This document shows positions 48,020 through 59,800 of a stretch of DNA of 64,000 nt, in pieces. The stretch comes from Albugo candida. Its lineage: Eukaryota > Oomycota > Peronosporomycetes > Albuginales > Albuginaceae. Position 1 is the first letter of the stretch. Each line of letters opens with the position of its first letter. Location: assembly GCA_905220665.1 (NCBI GenBank), contig CAJNAR010000159.1, positions 434,001-498,000 on the forward strand. Direction: 5' to 3'. The translations under genes and the position numbers were made by a program. The notes beneath the pieces were generated by a model. That model saw nothing but the letters and a program-made list of their open reading frames with translations. It had not been told where the DNA came from and ran no database searches.

Positions 48020-49623
48020 ATGATTGGGCGTATTGTGCACTTTTCCGACGTTCATCTGAATCTTTTAGATGATAACGTCAAACTTCCACCTAAGTATGGA
48101 TATGATCCTCCGATCCAGCTGCTTATGAATGCGTTGGAATTTGCGGCTAAAGAATTCCCAGATCCAGATGTATTTTTCTATACCGGTGATTCTGTTATCC
48201 ACGAGCCTAAAGTTGGGAAAATAAGATTTCCCTGGAGTCAAGACGAAATACGCGCAGTAGTGGAAGCGGTTATAGAGAAGTTTTACTGCATATATGGAGA
48301 AGAAAGCGAAAGGAAAAAGAAAGTAAAAATGATCACCACAGTTTTTGGGAATGCCGATGCAAGTAAGTGTATATTTGATAGCCAGAACATGTCGCTGACA
48401 ATTTGCTGAATGTAGCACCGAACTATGCCTTGGATATCACTGATGGAAAGACCGATAATCCAACGTTGAAAGTAATATCCAGTGCTTGGAAAACCCACCT
48501 GACAACTGAACAGTTGGAAGAATTCAAAAAAGGTGGATACACGTTTACACATATCGAAGAGAAATTGGCCGTGATCACATTGAATACGGCTCCCTATGCA
48601 GAGAAGCACCCTGGCGAAGATACCTTAGCCGATCCACTTGGACAGTTTGCGTGGTTGGAAAGAACGCTAGCAAATTTGGAAAGAAAAGGAATATATGTCT
48701 ACCTTTTAGGTCATATTCCGCCAATTCTGCATGTGCATGACGAAGGATATCAATGGAAAAGCCGCTTTATCGAAAAATTCAAAGACGTCATCAAACCGTT
48801 CGTTAAAATCATCAAAGCTCAAATCTATGGACACGTCCATACTTTTGAACTCCGTGCGTTTGAGGTGGAGAACATACTTGTTCCGCTTTTTACAATTTCA
48901 GCCATTTCACCGAAGTACTGGAATAGCCCATCATTCACTGTCTGGAAATATGACAAGAAAACGTATGAGCTACTGGATTATCAAGCCTACGGATCAAGGA
49001 AGGAGCCTTTCACAAAGTGGGAACCAATATTTAGTGCTACCCAGTAAGAATTTGAATTTTTTACAGAAACTTCAAAGAACTAAAATGCGACATTCCTTTG
49101 TAGACAATACAATCTCGAGGATTTGTCTAAAAAAAGCGTGAAGGAATTCACGGAGAAGTTTATCGAAAAAGGTAAAATCAATAGCACGTTATTTGCGGCT
49201 TATGACTATAATAGGTATGTGCAATCACCATACGCGGAGGACTGTAAATGCGAAAGCGCCCAAGCTCGCGCAAATGTGCTTTGTTCATTTGTTTGGTACA
49301 CCGACGAGAAAGATGTCCGAGAGTGCTTAAAGAAAAAAGCCACAATACTTGAGTCACTCGGGTCACCCAAAGGTGATCGTATCAAATTGGTGGAAGGTCC
49401 TACAACGAAAGATCATATAGCGGAACATCGTATGCTGTATCCTGCTACTGAGGATGGCCCCACCAAGAAGCCTGCATTCAATAAACCGTGGACCTCTGCT
49501 ACTGTTTACCTGACGATCATTTCACTTTTGCTGATACTAATCATGCTGGCTAAAATACTTGGAATCAAAGCTCGGTGGACAAGATCGATAAAAGGAGACA
49601 GATGGATAGAGCGAACACAATGA
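48020..49623 (+). CDS. Sphingomyelinase-like metallophosphoesterase, tail-anchored (paralog 4, block C)
   Basis: Exons 48020-48362, 48416-49043 and 49104-49623 sum to 496 codons plus stop. It starts almost at the catalytic core (MIGRIVHFSDVH), so it lacks the short N-terminal lead of the other paralogs. Motifs are FSDVH, YTGDS, GNAD (alanine in place of the GNH histidine), LGHIPP and YGHVHTFE. In GHVHTFE the residue after the H-x-H pair differs from paralogs 2 and 3. The cysteine-bearing C-terminal region (DCKCES...LCSF...RECL), a membrane helix (VYLTIISLLLILIMLAKIL) and a basic tail follow. It is the shortest copy. It ends 79 bp from the convergent oxygenase gene, which truncates the third block. 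Confidence 0.87.
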
Positions 49624-49702
49624 AACTAGCACCATAGTTTACTTCGTTGTATTCTCCAATATATTTTACACTATGATATGTGCTATTTACCGGACGTCTC
49701 TC

Positions 49703-51268
49703 TCAGTAATCGGGAGGCAACTGATTTGCCTTGTATACTCTTCGCCAAGGTCTCTTTTTGAATACAATATCTTCCATAAAATCTCTACAAGTAAGTTGCA
49801 AAGACGTTTTCGCAGTAGGATTTAGTACTTTTTCTGGACGAGAACGTAGAAAGTAAGGCATGGACATACGACGCGGACCATCCCCGCTTCCATATATCGC
49901 AGGGACTCGATGAAGCGTGCCAGGTAGTCTACCGTTTGTAAGATATCCTAGCGTTTCGCCAGCAAACAAAGACACATGCTTGGCCTCGGCGCCCGATTCA
50001 ATATCCGTCCACAACATCCGTTCCAAACTCCATATCTGAAGACCTGCAATTGTTGCTGTAGGTGAAATGGTAAGCAACCCGAGGTCTGCATGGACACCAC
50101 ATGAATCATTTGCAACCAGAGGCTGGCTGCTGGATATTGGAGCTTTGTTCCTGTAGTCATAGATTCGCAATACAGAAGCCCCATACTGATATGCTTCATC
50201 GGTAGTATTCGCAAGGACCATATTTTCTGGTAAAGACACATCATCGAGCAATTCCGCGAAAATATATTTCGTGTCAAGTTTCATTGTCTCGCAAACAGCA
50301 AGTAAACAAACACGTGCCAATTCATCCAAGCTCCTTAAGATTTTAAGCATTTCAAGTGCATAATTGCAGCCATCTTCTGTTCTGCTAAAGTATGCATGCG
50401 GCCATTTTGTACCGCTTTTGTGAATGGGATGGCGTAATTGAATGTAATCGCGGGAAGAATCTGACGAGTACCCAACGTACCGTCCTCTCGAAACCATGGA
50501 TTGATTCCGCGCATGTAAATTTTGGACAAGCGGTATTGTTGTCTCTTTGTAATGATGAGTTCTTGCATCAACTAGATCACGCCATTGCTCTCTCTTGGGA
50601 AGTTCCCTTTGCCTTGCAAGCCACTTTCTGGTCATCTGATAGGCATTTTGTAGTGCGCTGGCCATTTCTTCAGACACCTCCAGCCTCACAAATCCATAAT
50701 CAGAAAGATTTCGAATTATTTTCTCGGTCGCCCTTGCGCGTATACCAGGGTTGGCATTGGTACCAAGTTGGTCCACGAGAACCGGATGGAAAGGCGAATC
50801 GGGCGGTACTGTTGGTACTGGCTGATTGAGCAATAGGGTTTCTTTCACAGCAAGTTGAAAATGCAGGACCGGTGTACGCTCTTCTTCGTAATTCTCAAGT
50901 AGCCGTGCCACAATCGTGTTGACCATGGTGAAAGGAATCGGAGGACTATACAACTCATCAGCTGGAATAACGCCAAACACGCTCTCACTCCCTGTAATGT
51001 CAAATTGTTTCCGTAGCCATATCTCTAAATCCATCATACGTGTTCCTAAAAGTGTTGGATCGGAGACATTAGAGTGGGAGACGGCTTTCTTTTGAATTCC
51101 GATTTTTGCTTTGCGTTGTATTACAGATTGTAGGTAATGTAATTCGTCCAATGTATAGACTAGTGGCATTTTTAGATTCGTGATAAAACAAGTACGCTTG
51201 TGTGCAAAAATGCAATGGACGGGTGGTCGTTCTGCCATCAACACTAAAGCATTCAAATGGTCACTCAT
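49703..51268 (-). CDS. 2-oxoglutarate/Fe(II)-dependent oxygenase, isopenicillin-N-synthase-like fold
   Basis: A single frame of 521 codons. The C-terminal half has the full set of family marks: the Fe-binding H-x-D in GVHADLGLLTI (about residue 393), GLQIW, AGETLGYLTNGRLPGTLHRV with the distal Fe-binding His (about 452), and RRMSMPYFLR with the Arg that holds 2-oxoglutarate (about 468). An N-terminal DIOX_N-like segment (YGFVRLEVSEEMA) precedes it at about residue 195. The first 190 residues are an unrecognised extension that includes a possible coiled region. The enzyme should hydroxylate or desaturate a small molecule; the substrate cannot be read from sequence. No signal peptide is seen. 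Confidence 0.85.
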   Translation of the reverse strand: MSDHLNALVLMAERPPVHCIFAHKRTCFITNLKMPLVYTLDELHYLQSVIQRKAKIGIQKKAVSHSNVSDPTLLGTRMMDLEIWLRKQFDITGSESVFGVIPADELYSPPIPFTMVNTIVARLLENYEEERTPVLHFQLAVKETLLLNQPVPTVPPDSPFHPVLVDQLGTNANPGIRARATEKIIRNLSDYGFVRLEVSEEMASALQNAYQMTRKWLARQRELPKREQWRDLVDARTHHYKETTIPLVQNLHARNQSMVSRGRYVGYSSDSSRDYIQLRHPIHKSGTKWPHAYFSRTEDGCNYALEMLKILRSLDELARVCLLAVCETMKLDTKYIFAELLDDVSLPENMVLANTTDEAYQYGASVLRIYDYRNKAPISSSQPLVANDSCGVHADLGLLTISPTATIAGLQIWSLERMLWTDIESGAEAKHVSLFAGETLGYLTNGRLPGTLHRVPAIYGSGDGPRRMSMPYFLRSRPEKVLNPTAKTSLQLTCRDFMEDIVFKKRPWRRVYKANQLPPDY

Positions 51269-52407
51269 TGTGATAAAATTTTTGACAAGGTAGAGGCCGA
51301 TTTGATGTACACCACTCTATTCTTTTTACGGAATTGGTCGCGAGAAAATTTGTATTCGTATCTGTAGCCTTACATAAACACAATACAAGAATGAACAGAT
51401 CGATAGTCCAAATTAGCATGCGAAGAATAAAACAAATCATCCTTGAAGGCAAAGCCCCTTTACCAGACGTTTTACAAGCGATGCAAACTCACAAAGCAAA
51501 GCTTGATCTTCCGAGGATTTCGAGATAATTTTACGCCAATTTGAGGACCTACAGGATCTAAAAGGCAGTCGCGCAAAAAATTATATCACTCGTGAAGTTT
51601 GACTGATCGGATTCTCTTTATCAGAAACGCAAACAACTCCTTGAAGAAAAAGATCGTAATCCACGACATGCTTTACAGTCTCAGCCGGAGGTTGGTTATC
51701 AAGTTGCACTGACTCAGCTGGTGGGCCTGAAAGCGAAACAAATCTCAAATATTTGACATGGTCTCGTACTTTTATTCAAACCATGATTTTATTGATCAAC
51801 TCCCGAACATAAGCCACTACAAATCATACTCACAGCTCGTTGTAAAGAGTCATCCTCAAATTCAAAATTGTCGCTTCGTTTTGTGGCTCGATACACCTTC
51901 CCGATTGGATTCCCCGTACTGATGGAAAATTATAAAGCTCATTTTTGATGATTGCATCATATTTATCAATTTTAAAAGCCCAAAATGTAATTGAAGTTGC
52001 ACTGACTCCGGCTGGCCTTCCACCTTTCAAGTAGAAATATCTCATAGTGGCTACAGTTATGCCTCAGTTACGTGCTTCGCCGTCAATGCAAATGGTCTGC
52101 CTCCTGCTCATCAGGTCAAAGCTACTTTGACCGTACCATCCCTTCCAGAGGTTTGACATTTGTGACTTATCATATGAGAAAAGATAGCGTGAACCATTAC
52201 AAATGACATTCTTTACATGTGTTTTGAGAATCTTTTTGCATGTATAAATGAAAGGAAATCAGTTTTGCATAATGTGAGAAAGAAATGAGCAAGGAAGGTA
52301 TGGGACAGCGATTGACGCAGTAAATTACCAATCAGATAATGATACGATACTATACGCTGTTATCATTGGTAAAACAATTTGCTTCTGAGACCACATAAAG
52401 TAGCATT
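51269..52407. other. Stretch with ambiguous coding traces
   Basis: Between the oxygenase and the stomatin gene there are conserved-looking but unresolved pieces. A plus-strand set from 51391 (MNRSIVQISMRRIKQIILEG) could splice to DFEIILRQFEDLQDLKGSRA and RKQLLEEKDRNPRHALQ, ending near 51756; some of the introns needed would be only about 28-47 bp. A second plus-strand piece near 52013-52151 (VEISHSGYSYASVTCFAVNA) recalls fibronectin type III strands, while a 71-codon minus frame (51830-52045) is also open. I do not commit to a gene model. Confidence 0.35.
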
Positions 52408-53651
52408 ATGAACGCGTTGCAACGGTCTGCCATTTTGCACTACAAAAGATCGACGTTTAAATTCTACGAGCATAAGAATCATGTTATAGGAAAGGCTTTT
52501 ATCGATGCTTCGAGTGGGAATCTCTCAAAGGAACTGTACCTGGTCTCGCGACGCAATATCCATCCAAGTGTAGTCCGATTCTCATCCTACGATTCCATGA
52601 TCGACCCACCATCTCGACTTCCAAGCACGCCAGTTAATATGGTATCACATTTTATTTTTAGCAGTGCGGATTGCTTACTTCATCAAAATTGTGCTCGTAG
52701 GGCGTTGTCATAGTTCCTCAACAAAGGGCTTGGATTGTTGAACGATTCGGAAAGTACCATCAGATTTTGGTCCCAGGACTACACTTTTTAATACCGTTTG
52801 TCGATCGCATCGCGTACGTACATTCGTTGAAAGAAGAAGCGATCAAAATTCCAGGTCAATCAGCAATAACGAAAGATAACGTGACGATCAACATAGACGG
52901 AGTCTTATATGTGAAGATAGTGGATCCTTATAACGCCAGTTATGGAGTTGAGGATCCTTTGTATGCAGTCACGCAATTGGCACAAACTATGATGCGCTCT
53001 GAACTTGGAAAAATCACGCTGGATAAAACATTTGAAGAACGTGAATCACTGAACAAAAATATTGTTGAGTCGATAAATCAAGCGTCTGCTGCTTGGGGTA
53101 TCAAATGTTTACGATACGAAATCCGTGATATCACTCCGCCTAAAAGTGTGAAAGCTGCGATGGATATGCAAGCAGAAGCAGAACGTCGTAAGCGTGCTGA
53201 AATTCTGGACTCAGAAGGGGAAAGACAAGCATACATAAACGTCGCAGAAGGAAAGAAAAAAGCTGCTATTTTGGAAGCCGAAGGAGGAGCTGCCGCAATT
53301 CTTGCACGAGCAGAAGCATCGGCTGAAGCCATAAACCGGCTATCTGTTGCAATTGGAAAACGAGGTGGAAATGATGCTGTGTCATTACAAGTTGCTGAGA
53401 AGTACGTTGAAGCTTTTGGCCGTGTTGCAAAGGAGAGTACAACTCTATTACTACCGGCAGCTTCAAGTGACCCAGCGACCATGGTAGCTTCTGCTTTAGC
53501 AATTTTCGGAAATCTACAAAGTCAGCAGCAAAAGCGAACCGAGAGGACAAAAAACGAGAATGATTTAAAATCGCAAAATAGCGAGACGGACGACATTGAT
53601 GATTATCAACTCGATGAGCTCAGTATAAATGACAAGGAGAGGATAGGCTAG
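52408..53651 (+). CDS. STOML2: Stomatin-like protein 2, mitochondrial (SPFH family)
   Basis: Exons 52408-52641 and 52701-53651 (intron 59 bp) give 394 residues. The Arg- and Lys-rich N-terminus is followed by [19 protein letters not shown], the SLP-2 hallmark, then the SPFH core ([70 protein letters not shown]). An Ala/Glu-rich helical region ([34 protein letters not shown]) follows, with an acidic tail. SLP-2 binds cardiolipin and prohibitins at the inner mitochondrial membrane and organises membrane domains. The match is strong over the full length. Confidence 0.95.
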
Positions 53652-53858
53652 ACACACGACCCATCATGTGTCGACTTTTTGATCAGACGCATGCCACTTA
53701 GTTTCATGTTGAAAGCTTCGGACGCAAAATACGATTTCTTACGTCGTACGTCGTATGTCTGGGCTAATATACTTCGCATCAAACAACCTTCAAAAAAAAA
53801 TATTCTGTTCTCTATTGATTATCTGAGCTGGGCGCCATACAAGTGGAGCTAACTCAGT

Positions 53859-56800
53859 TTAGGAATATGAACTATTCGCTCGTTTTGACCTGCATGTAAT
53901 TCCTTTCAGAACAGCAAACTTGCGCTTCTTTGCCTGCGTCCCAAACTTTTTCTGTTCATTTTTGTGCAACTTCCGCCTCGCAGCTCGTTCTGGATATTGA
54001 ACCAATTCTTGCTTGCGCTTTGTTTTTCGATCCAATCGAAGTTGATGGATTTTTTGCTGCACAAATGTGTATTTAGGCACGAACACGTCGGAGCCAATTT
54101 TCTTTTCAAGCAGCTCGACAACCTGATTAGCAAGAAACCGAGGGCTATCCTCGAGCTCGGAGGCAGACTTATTTGCCAAATAATCCCCTTTTTCCTTCAC
54201 ATTATCTTGTTCTTGCTGCACACGCACAAGTGCATTCAACATATGAATGAGATAGTCCGAGACGTGTGAGGCATCCAGCAATTGCGTTATTGCCGCAAAA
54301 AGTTTGAATATCGTTGATTGCGCTTGCGCAGACACAGCTCGTACCATGTATGAAAGTCGAGTCATTATCCAGCCAAAAGATGTCTGTTTTGCACCGGCGC
54401 CATAAAGAATCATATCGTCTGCTTCATCTGTTTCGAAATCTCGAGCCAATAAAGTGGTGTTTTGATTCATGTCAAAAATTCGAGCGCATAGCCAAGGTAG
54501 AATGCCAAGTATCTCCAACTGCAGGGGATGAGATAGATTGGGTAGAGTCAATAGCTTGATGATTTGTGTGGTGATCTGAAATAAGTTCTCTTGACTATCC
54601 ACCCACCTGAGTGATTGAGTGGGACGTATCATTGAACTCGATGAGGTGTCTGCCTTACGATGTCCGATGCTTCTTTTCAGGTAACCGCTTAAGATTTGGA
54701 TTGTTGTCAAACGTACCCAAGGATGGGGATACACAACAAGTTCATTTACCAAAAGTTGCAAGAAAGCATCGCATTTTTCAAGGTAGTGATCCACGTATTT
54801 TGGAAACTTGTCCGAGGTCTGTACCATACAATTTAGTACAGAGAATATCACTTGCCAACAAGAGTGTTCTTCGACTTTAACGTGAGCTGAATCAATGAAT
54901 ATATCCTCGACTAAAGCTTCGTACGAGTGCGATGTTTTCAAGCAGCATGTTTCGATAAAGCTTTTTGTTCGAGGTAGTACGACATCCGGTATGATTCGAC
55001 TTTTTTCAATGATTTCAGGCCGCGCTTCGACTAAAATTAAAGTCACTTGAGCTGCTGTGCATGCTAAACGATAATCGAATGCATTCGTGGCCGGATCAAT
55101 CGGCGCATTCCACCAGCTGTTGAGTAATATTGTAGTTTGCTGGAGTTCTTGTGCACCTGCACGTCGCAAAAGCACCTGAATGACTTGGGCTGCATGCTCA
55201 CGACAAGTTTTGCTTTCGTCATTGACAAGTCGAAGTACAACAGGTAGCAGCAAGAGCTGAAGATTTTCGTTTACTATCGGGACGGGAAGTTGCAAACCTA
55301 GTGCATGTAGGGCCTGTAGCACTCCAACTCGACCACTTTCGTACTGATAATTCAAGTTTTGCAGTAAAAAGCGAAGCTGCTGTGTTCGTCTTTTCGGACT
55401 CATTGGATAGTGTAAGACGAAAAGAACATATATACTGATACAATGTGTTTTTGCGCTTTGAGGCACGTTTTGTATCAGTAGTTCCCCCACGCGTTGGATT
55501 GTGTCATACATTTCTGATATCAGCAGCTTTCGATCGACTTGACACTTGCTACCATCTGTTTTGCTTTCACAAGACCAGAGTACCATGGATTTTAGAAGCG
55601 CAAAAGTGATCTGTTGATGATCCTGTACTTCTATGTCTGATCGCACAAAGTTGACAAGTACACGCCACTGAGCCTCTGTGAGTTTGAGCTCGGAGGCTTT
55701 CCGATGTCGCAGTAAAGCTGTCATGCAACGATAACATGCTTGCACTGTTTCATCACCAGCTGTCCCTGCTCCTGCCTTTTGTAAAATCTTGAGAATCCGG
55801 TGGATAAGGGGAGAAATTGTGGTTTTGAGAGAAGAGATATCGTCTCGATGGAGAAGCGTCGTCAGGCATCGTAAAGCTTGGATGACACCACGATCACTCT
55901 TGATTTCCGAAATGCAGCGAAATAAAATAAATACAAACGGGTCGACCAAAGACGCTGCAATCTCGTTCGCTGTTGTGGTAGAGCGGAGTGTATCTGTTAA
56001 AATCAGCAGAGCAAAATGAAGAAGTTCCTGAAGTAATCGAGTTCCCAGTTCACCCGATGTATCAATGACAGCACCTTTTGCGCTCTCCTTATGATTTTTA
56101 CCATGTGGCACGCAGGTTTTCGTTCCAGGCACTGCATTTTGGAATCGATCAAAGCCTGTCATACGAGGCTGAAGCTGTACACGTGCAGCAGATAGCGCAT
56201 TTACACGAGTCGCAAGCTCCTTGGCCACTGCTTGGCATTTTTCATTCACTTGCCAGGATCGAACACTACAATCTTGATCGCTTGCATGAGTGTTGATAAG
56301 CGTTCGCACATGCTGTTGACGTTCTCCGTCGGTAAGGGGTCGAATTTTCTCGAGTGCTTCCCCCATCACATGATGCACGTACAAAAGAACGTAAGATTGC
56401 TCGGCATTTGCATTCTTACTCAGCCCTCGTGCCATAACTTTGAGTGCATCTCGGAAAATCTGGAGAGCTTTCTCATGACCAGCAGGTTGTGTAACGATAA
56501 AGTCCCGATATCTCTGAACCAATGAAGTTATCATGATGTGAATACCCATGCTGTTGGGAAGGAAATTTATACATCGTGCAAGCAATTCTAGTGTTTGTAA
56601 GCTTGATTCCCCTTTTGCTTCCTTCATTTTCGATTTGTATTCCGTGCCATCTTGATTGACTCCAGAATTGCGAAATAGATTGGCCATAGTAATTCGAAGT
56701 ATTCCACTCAGACAATCTTCAAGCGCGTCTATAGATGGCTCCGTGCCAGCTTGATCCTTGTCAATCCTTTCAGAGAGAATAGAGCAAGGTTTCGCGTAAT

Positions 56801-59800
56801 GAATAAGAGGAAGCGTCTGCTCCAGAATAGCATGTAATGTGTAGGAAAATACTGGAATCATGTAGCCATCACGCAAGGTATGCTCCAGCTCCTGTACGAT
56901 AATTCTGAGATATTTTGGCCCCACCTCAACAGCGATCTTTGTTAGAGTTTTGCGTGCTGAAGTACGAACTGCTTCATCTCGGCTTCGTAACAGCTTTATG
57001 AAAGCGATCAGTAATATCGGAAATTCTGCGTCGAACAGCTTCGTCGGATAAAGTTTGTAGACTTTTACCACTGCTAGAGCTAGAGGGATCCGAACTGTGT
57101 AATCTCTTCCTTGTTTGGATGCTGCCAGTTGCATGGCTTCACCCATACTGCGGTTACTATGCAAGGTAGATGATTTTTTCTCTTCACGAGAAGACACCTT
57201 CATCATGTACGTCTTCATCATCGGTACAATTTGCTGGTAAAGCACTTGTTGGATTCGATTCAGGCCAGAAAGCACAGTAATTTTCTGCGACGACTCCGAT
57301 GGCACGTCTTTATCGCTTGCTATAGACGGAGCTGAGGTAGCAAGATCGACAGGTAATGAATCCGTAGAAAAGTGGAAATGGTCGACGACAGAACAGACAG
57401 TTGCAATAATTGCATTCTCCAACTCGGAATGTCCGTCGATAGACTTCAGCAATCGTCGTAGTAGAGCAAGATAATTCGTCCAGCCCAGATGTCGGGCCGC
57501 TACACCAACACACGTGGAGGCTTGCTGTTGAATGGATTCCTGGCTCTTACTCTGAGCCTCATAGATAAAGTGCATCATAATCGGAAGTATAAAGTTCTGT
57601 ATGGTCGAACTCATAAATTTCTGCGAAGAAAGTATCTGCGTAAGATGCTGGAGTGCTTTCCGGCGTCTATGTAATTGAATATGCACAAGATTATTGTAGA
57701 TATCAACTTCGGCGTCATCGGGATTTCTCAATTTGCACAAATCTTCTCCTGGTACGAATGATAGTGTGTGTAAAGCTTTCATATCGGCAATTGTTGACAG
57801 TAGTTGGATGAATCCGTTTCGAGTCGCTTCAGCATACGATTTCATACTAGAACGAATGCAGGGAATGACAGTGGATTCGAGCACTCGTTGTGCAGTTACT
57901 ATACGATGACTGTGGGTCAAGTTCTCCTGTTGGATGTCGAGCGATAGCTGGGTCGCATCATTACAATAAGTGAGATATTGTTGCATGACAATTTGTGCAC
58001 TGTGCCGGATGGAGTACTCATTATCGTGCATCGAGAACATGAGCTGTGATAGTAAGAGACAGCACGCTGTCGCATCCTGACAGAAATTATCCCAAACCAG
58101 CGCCTTCTTCTCTTTCGTGTTCACTGCTCCTCTAAGTTTCTCAAGTGCTGTCATACGTCGTTCGAAATCAATTTCTTCGATTTTAGACGGGTCAAAAGCA
58201 TTCAAATCATCAATAAGACCAATAGCTTTGATAAGTTGAAGGGATATCTTGGATCCATTTTGCACAAAAGAGGTCAGAATATTGACCAGACTTTTGCGTA
58301 TTGGTCGCTGTTGTAGGCAATCCGGGCCAGGAATCAAGTGCTTTGATATAGGTGCTAAATATTTGTTCATTTGATCACCAAGAAGAGGCACAAGCCTTCC
58401 AAGTAGTGTCAATATGTGTTCCTTGTCTTCCACTGATGTATGATGATTACGCTGCAAGAAAGGCAAGAGGAGTTGGAAAAGATTACTGGCGAACACGATT
58501 GTATTCTGAGGTACTGAACCAGATAGAAAGAGGTCCGATAATCGACACAAGAAGCTGAATTCTTTTCTGGACGAGGCAGCATATTTGGTCTCGTTATATC
58601 GTTTCGTCTTGCTTTCAAAACGAGCTACAAATTGATCCATTACCACGGGTAGTAGTGGTAGTAGCTGAAGCTCTGACACATCCGTTTCTGCTTGCAGCTT
58701 GATTCGATCCGAATCAATCAGAATTTCCATGAAAGATAATATTGAGCTGAAAATCTCAGGTGCCAATTCATCATATGTCTTTCCAGAGCTGTATTGACAA
58801 GAGATACAAGTGATCACATCAGAAATCACATTCTGAGGAAGTCTTCTGCCACTCTGTCGGGTAGTTTTGGCTAAGACAAGGAGCAATTCGAGCAGCACCG
58901 GAGTTTTATCCGCTCCAATGATTGTTTTACCAAGGTGAGTGATCGATGGATACAATAAGTCAATCAGTTTGGTATTCCAATCGTCAAGCCGTATTCCATA
59001 CGAAGAAAAAGAAGCATCGAATTGTTCCAAAAGCTGACAGTATCTGCGTAAGACAAGTGCCCGACACTGCTTTTTATAGTCATTCGTGTTTGTACGAGTC
59101 TCAATGGGTATCTCTTCTACTGATTCACATTCTGTATTCCGATTCCCGACATCCAAACAAGTGGAATCATTCTCAATAATCACGTTTACTGGATCGTCTT
59201 TTTCTCGAAGAGCTTCCCGTAGTAGAGAAACCAGTAGGCTAGCAATCATTGATATAAATGGAGCAAGACTTACACCAAGCTGCGTAAGTACGTCTTCCAA
59301 CATATTCAAAAAACCGAGCTTTTTTGAAAGAGAAACTTCAGAGACGTCATATTCCTGATAGCTCTGTACCAATAGGTCGTCCACACTGGTAAAAGGTCGA
59401 ACGGTCAAAGCTATAAAGTGACTCAACTCAGAGGTTTCCAAGGCTGAGATATAGGTCAGAATAGCAGCTCGACGAGCCGCAACCGTATCTCCCTTATTTC
59501 TTCCTTTCTTGCTAACACACTTTGCATACAGAAGGCGACATAACACTGGCAGCAGCTGTGATCGATGTTCCTGTAAAAGATTGCCTGCGTCTTTTTGCGC
59601 AGAAAACACTGTCAAGGTGTCTCTAAATGTTGCATCTTCCACCACTTTGTCGATATACTCCTTGTAAGGCATCATATATCCAAAATTGAATGTGTAAAGA
59701 CATTTCAGCGCAAGTTTTGATACCATTGCATCAGCCTTCATGATCCATAAAAGAAAAAGTGTATGTAGAGTTCCTTGACCGAAAGCTCCTCTCATATTCT

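Larger units (their letters stand above)
26590..49680. repeat. Decayed tandem segmental triplication (blocks A, B, C)
   Basis: Block A (about 26590-35400), block B (about 38347-47130) and block C (about 47280-49680) share the same order: striatin 3' sequence, a spacer with motif arrays, then a phosphodiesterase gene. Blocks A and B also share several kilobases of dead sequence after the phosphodiesterase gene. Matching landmarks include catgctactggtgggt (A, about 30700) with cgcagtactggtgggt (B, about 42380), and ggctacgaat (A, about 33030) with ggctacgatt (B, about 43945). Non-coding parts are heavily diverged while the phosphodiesterase frames are intact. Block A has about 2.9 kb (35.4-38.3 kb) with no counterpart in B. 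Confidence 0.8.

Noticed and set aside
53078..53550. Minus-strand frames of 134 and 94 codons inside the stomatin-like gene
   Set aside because: They are antisense shadows of a strongly conserved coding sequence.
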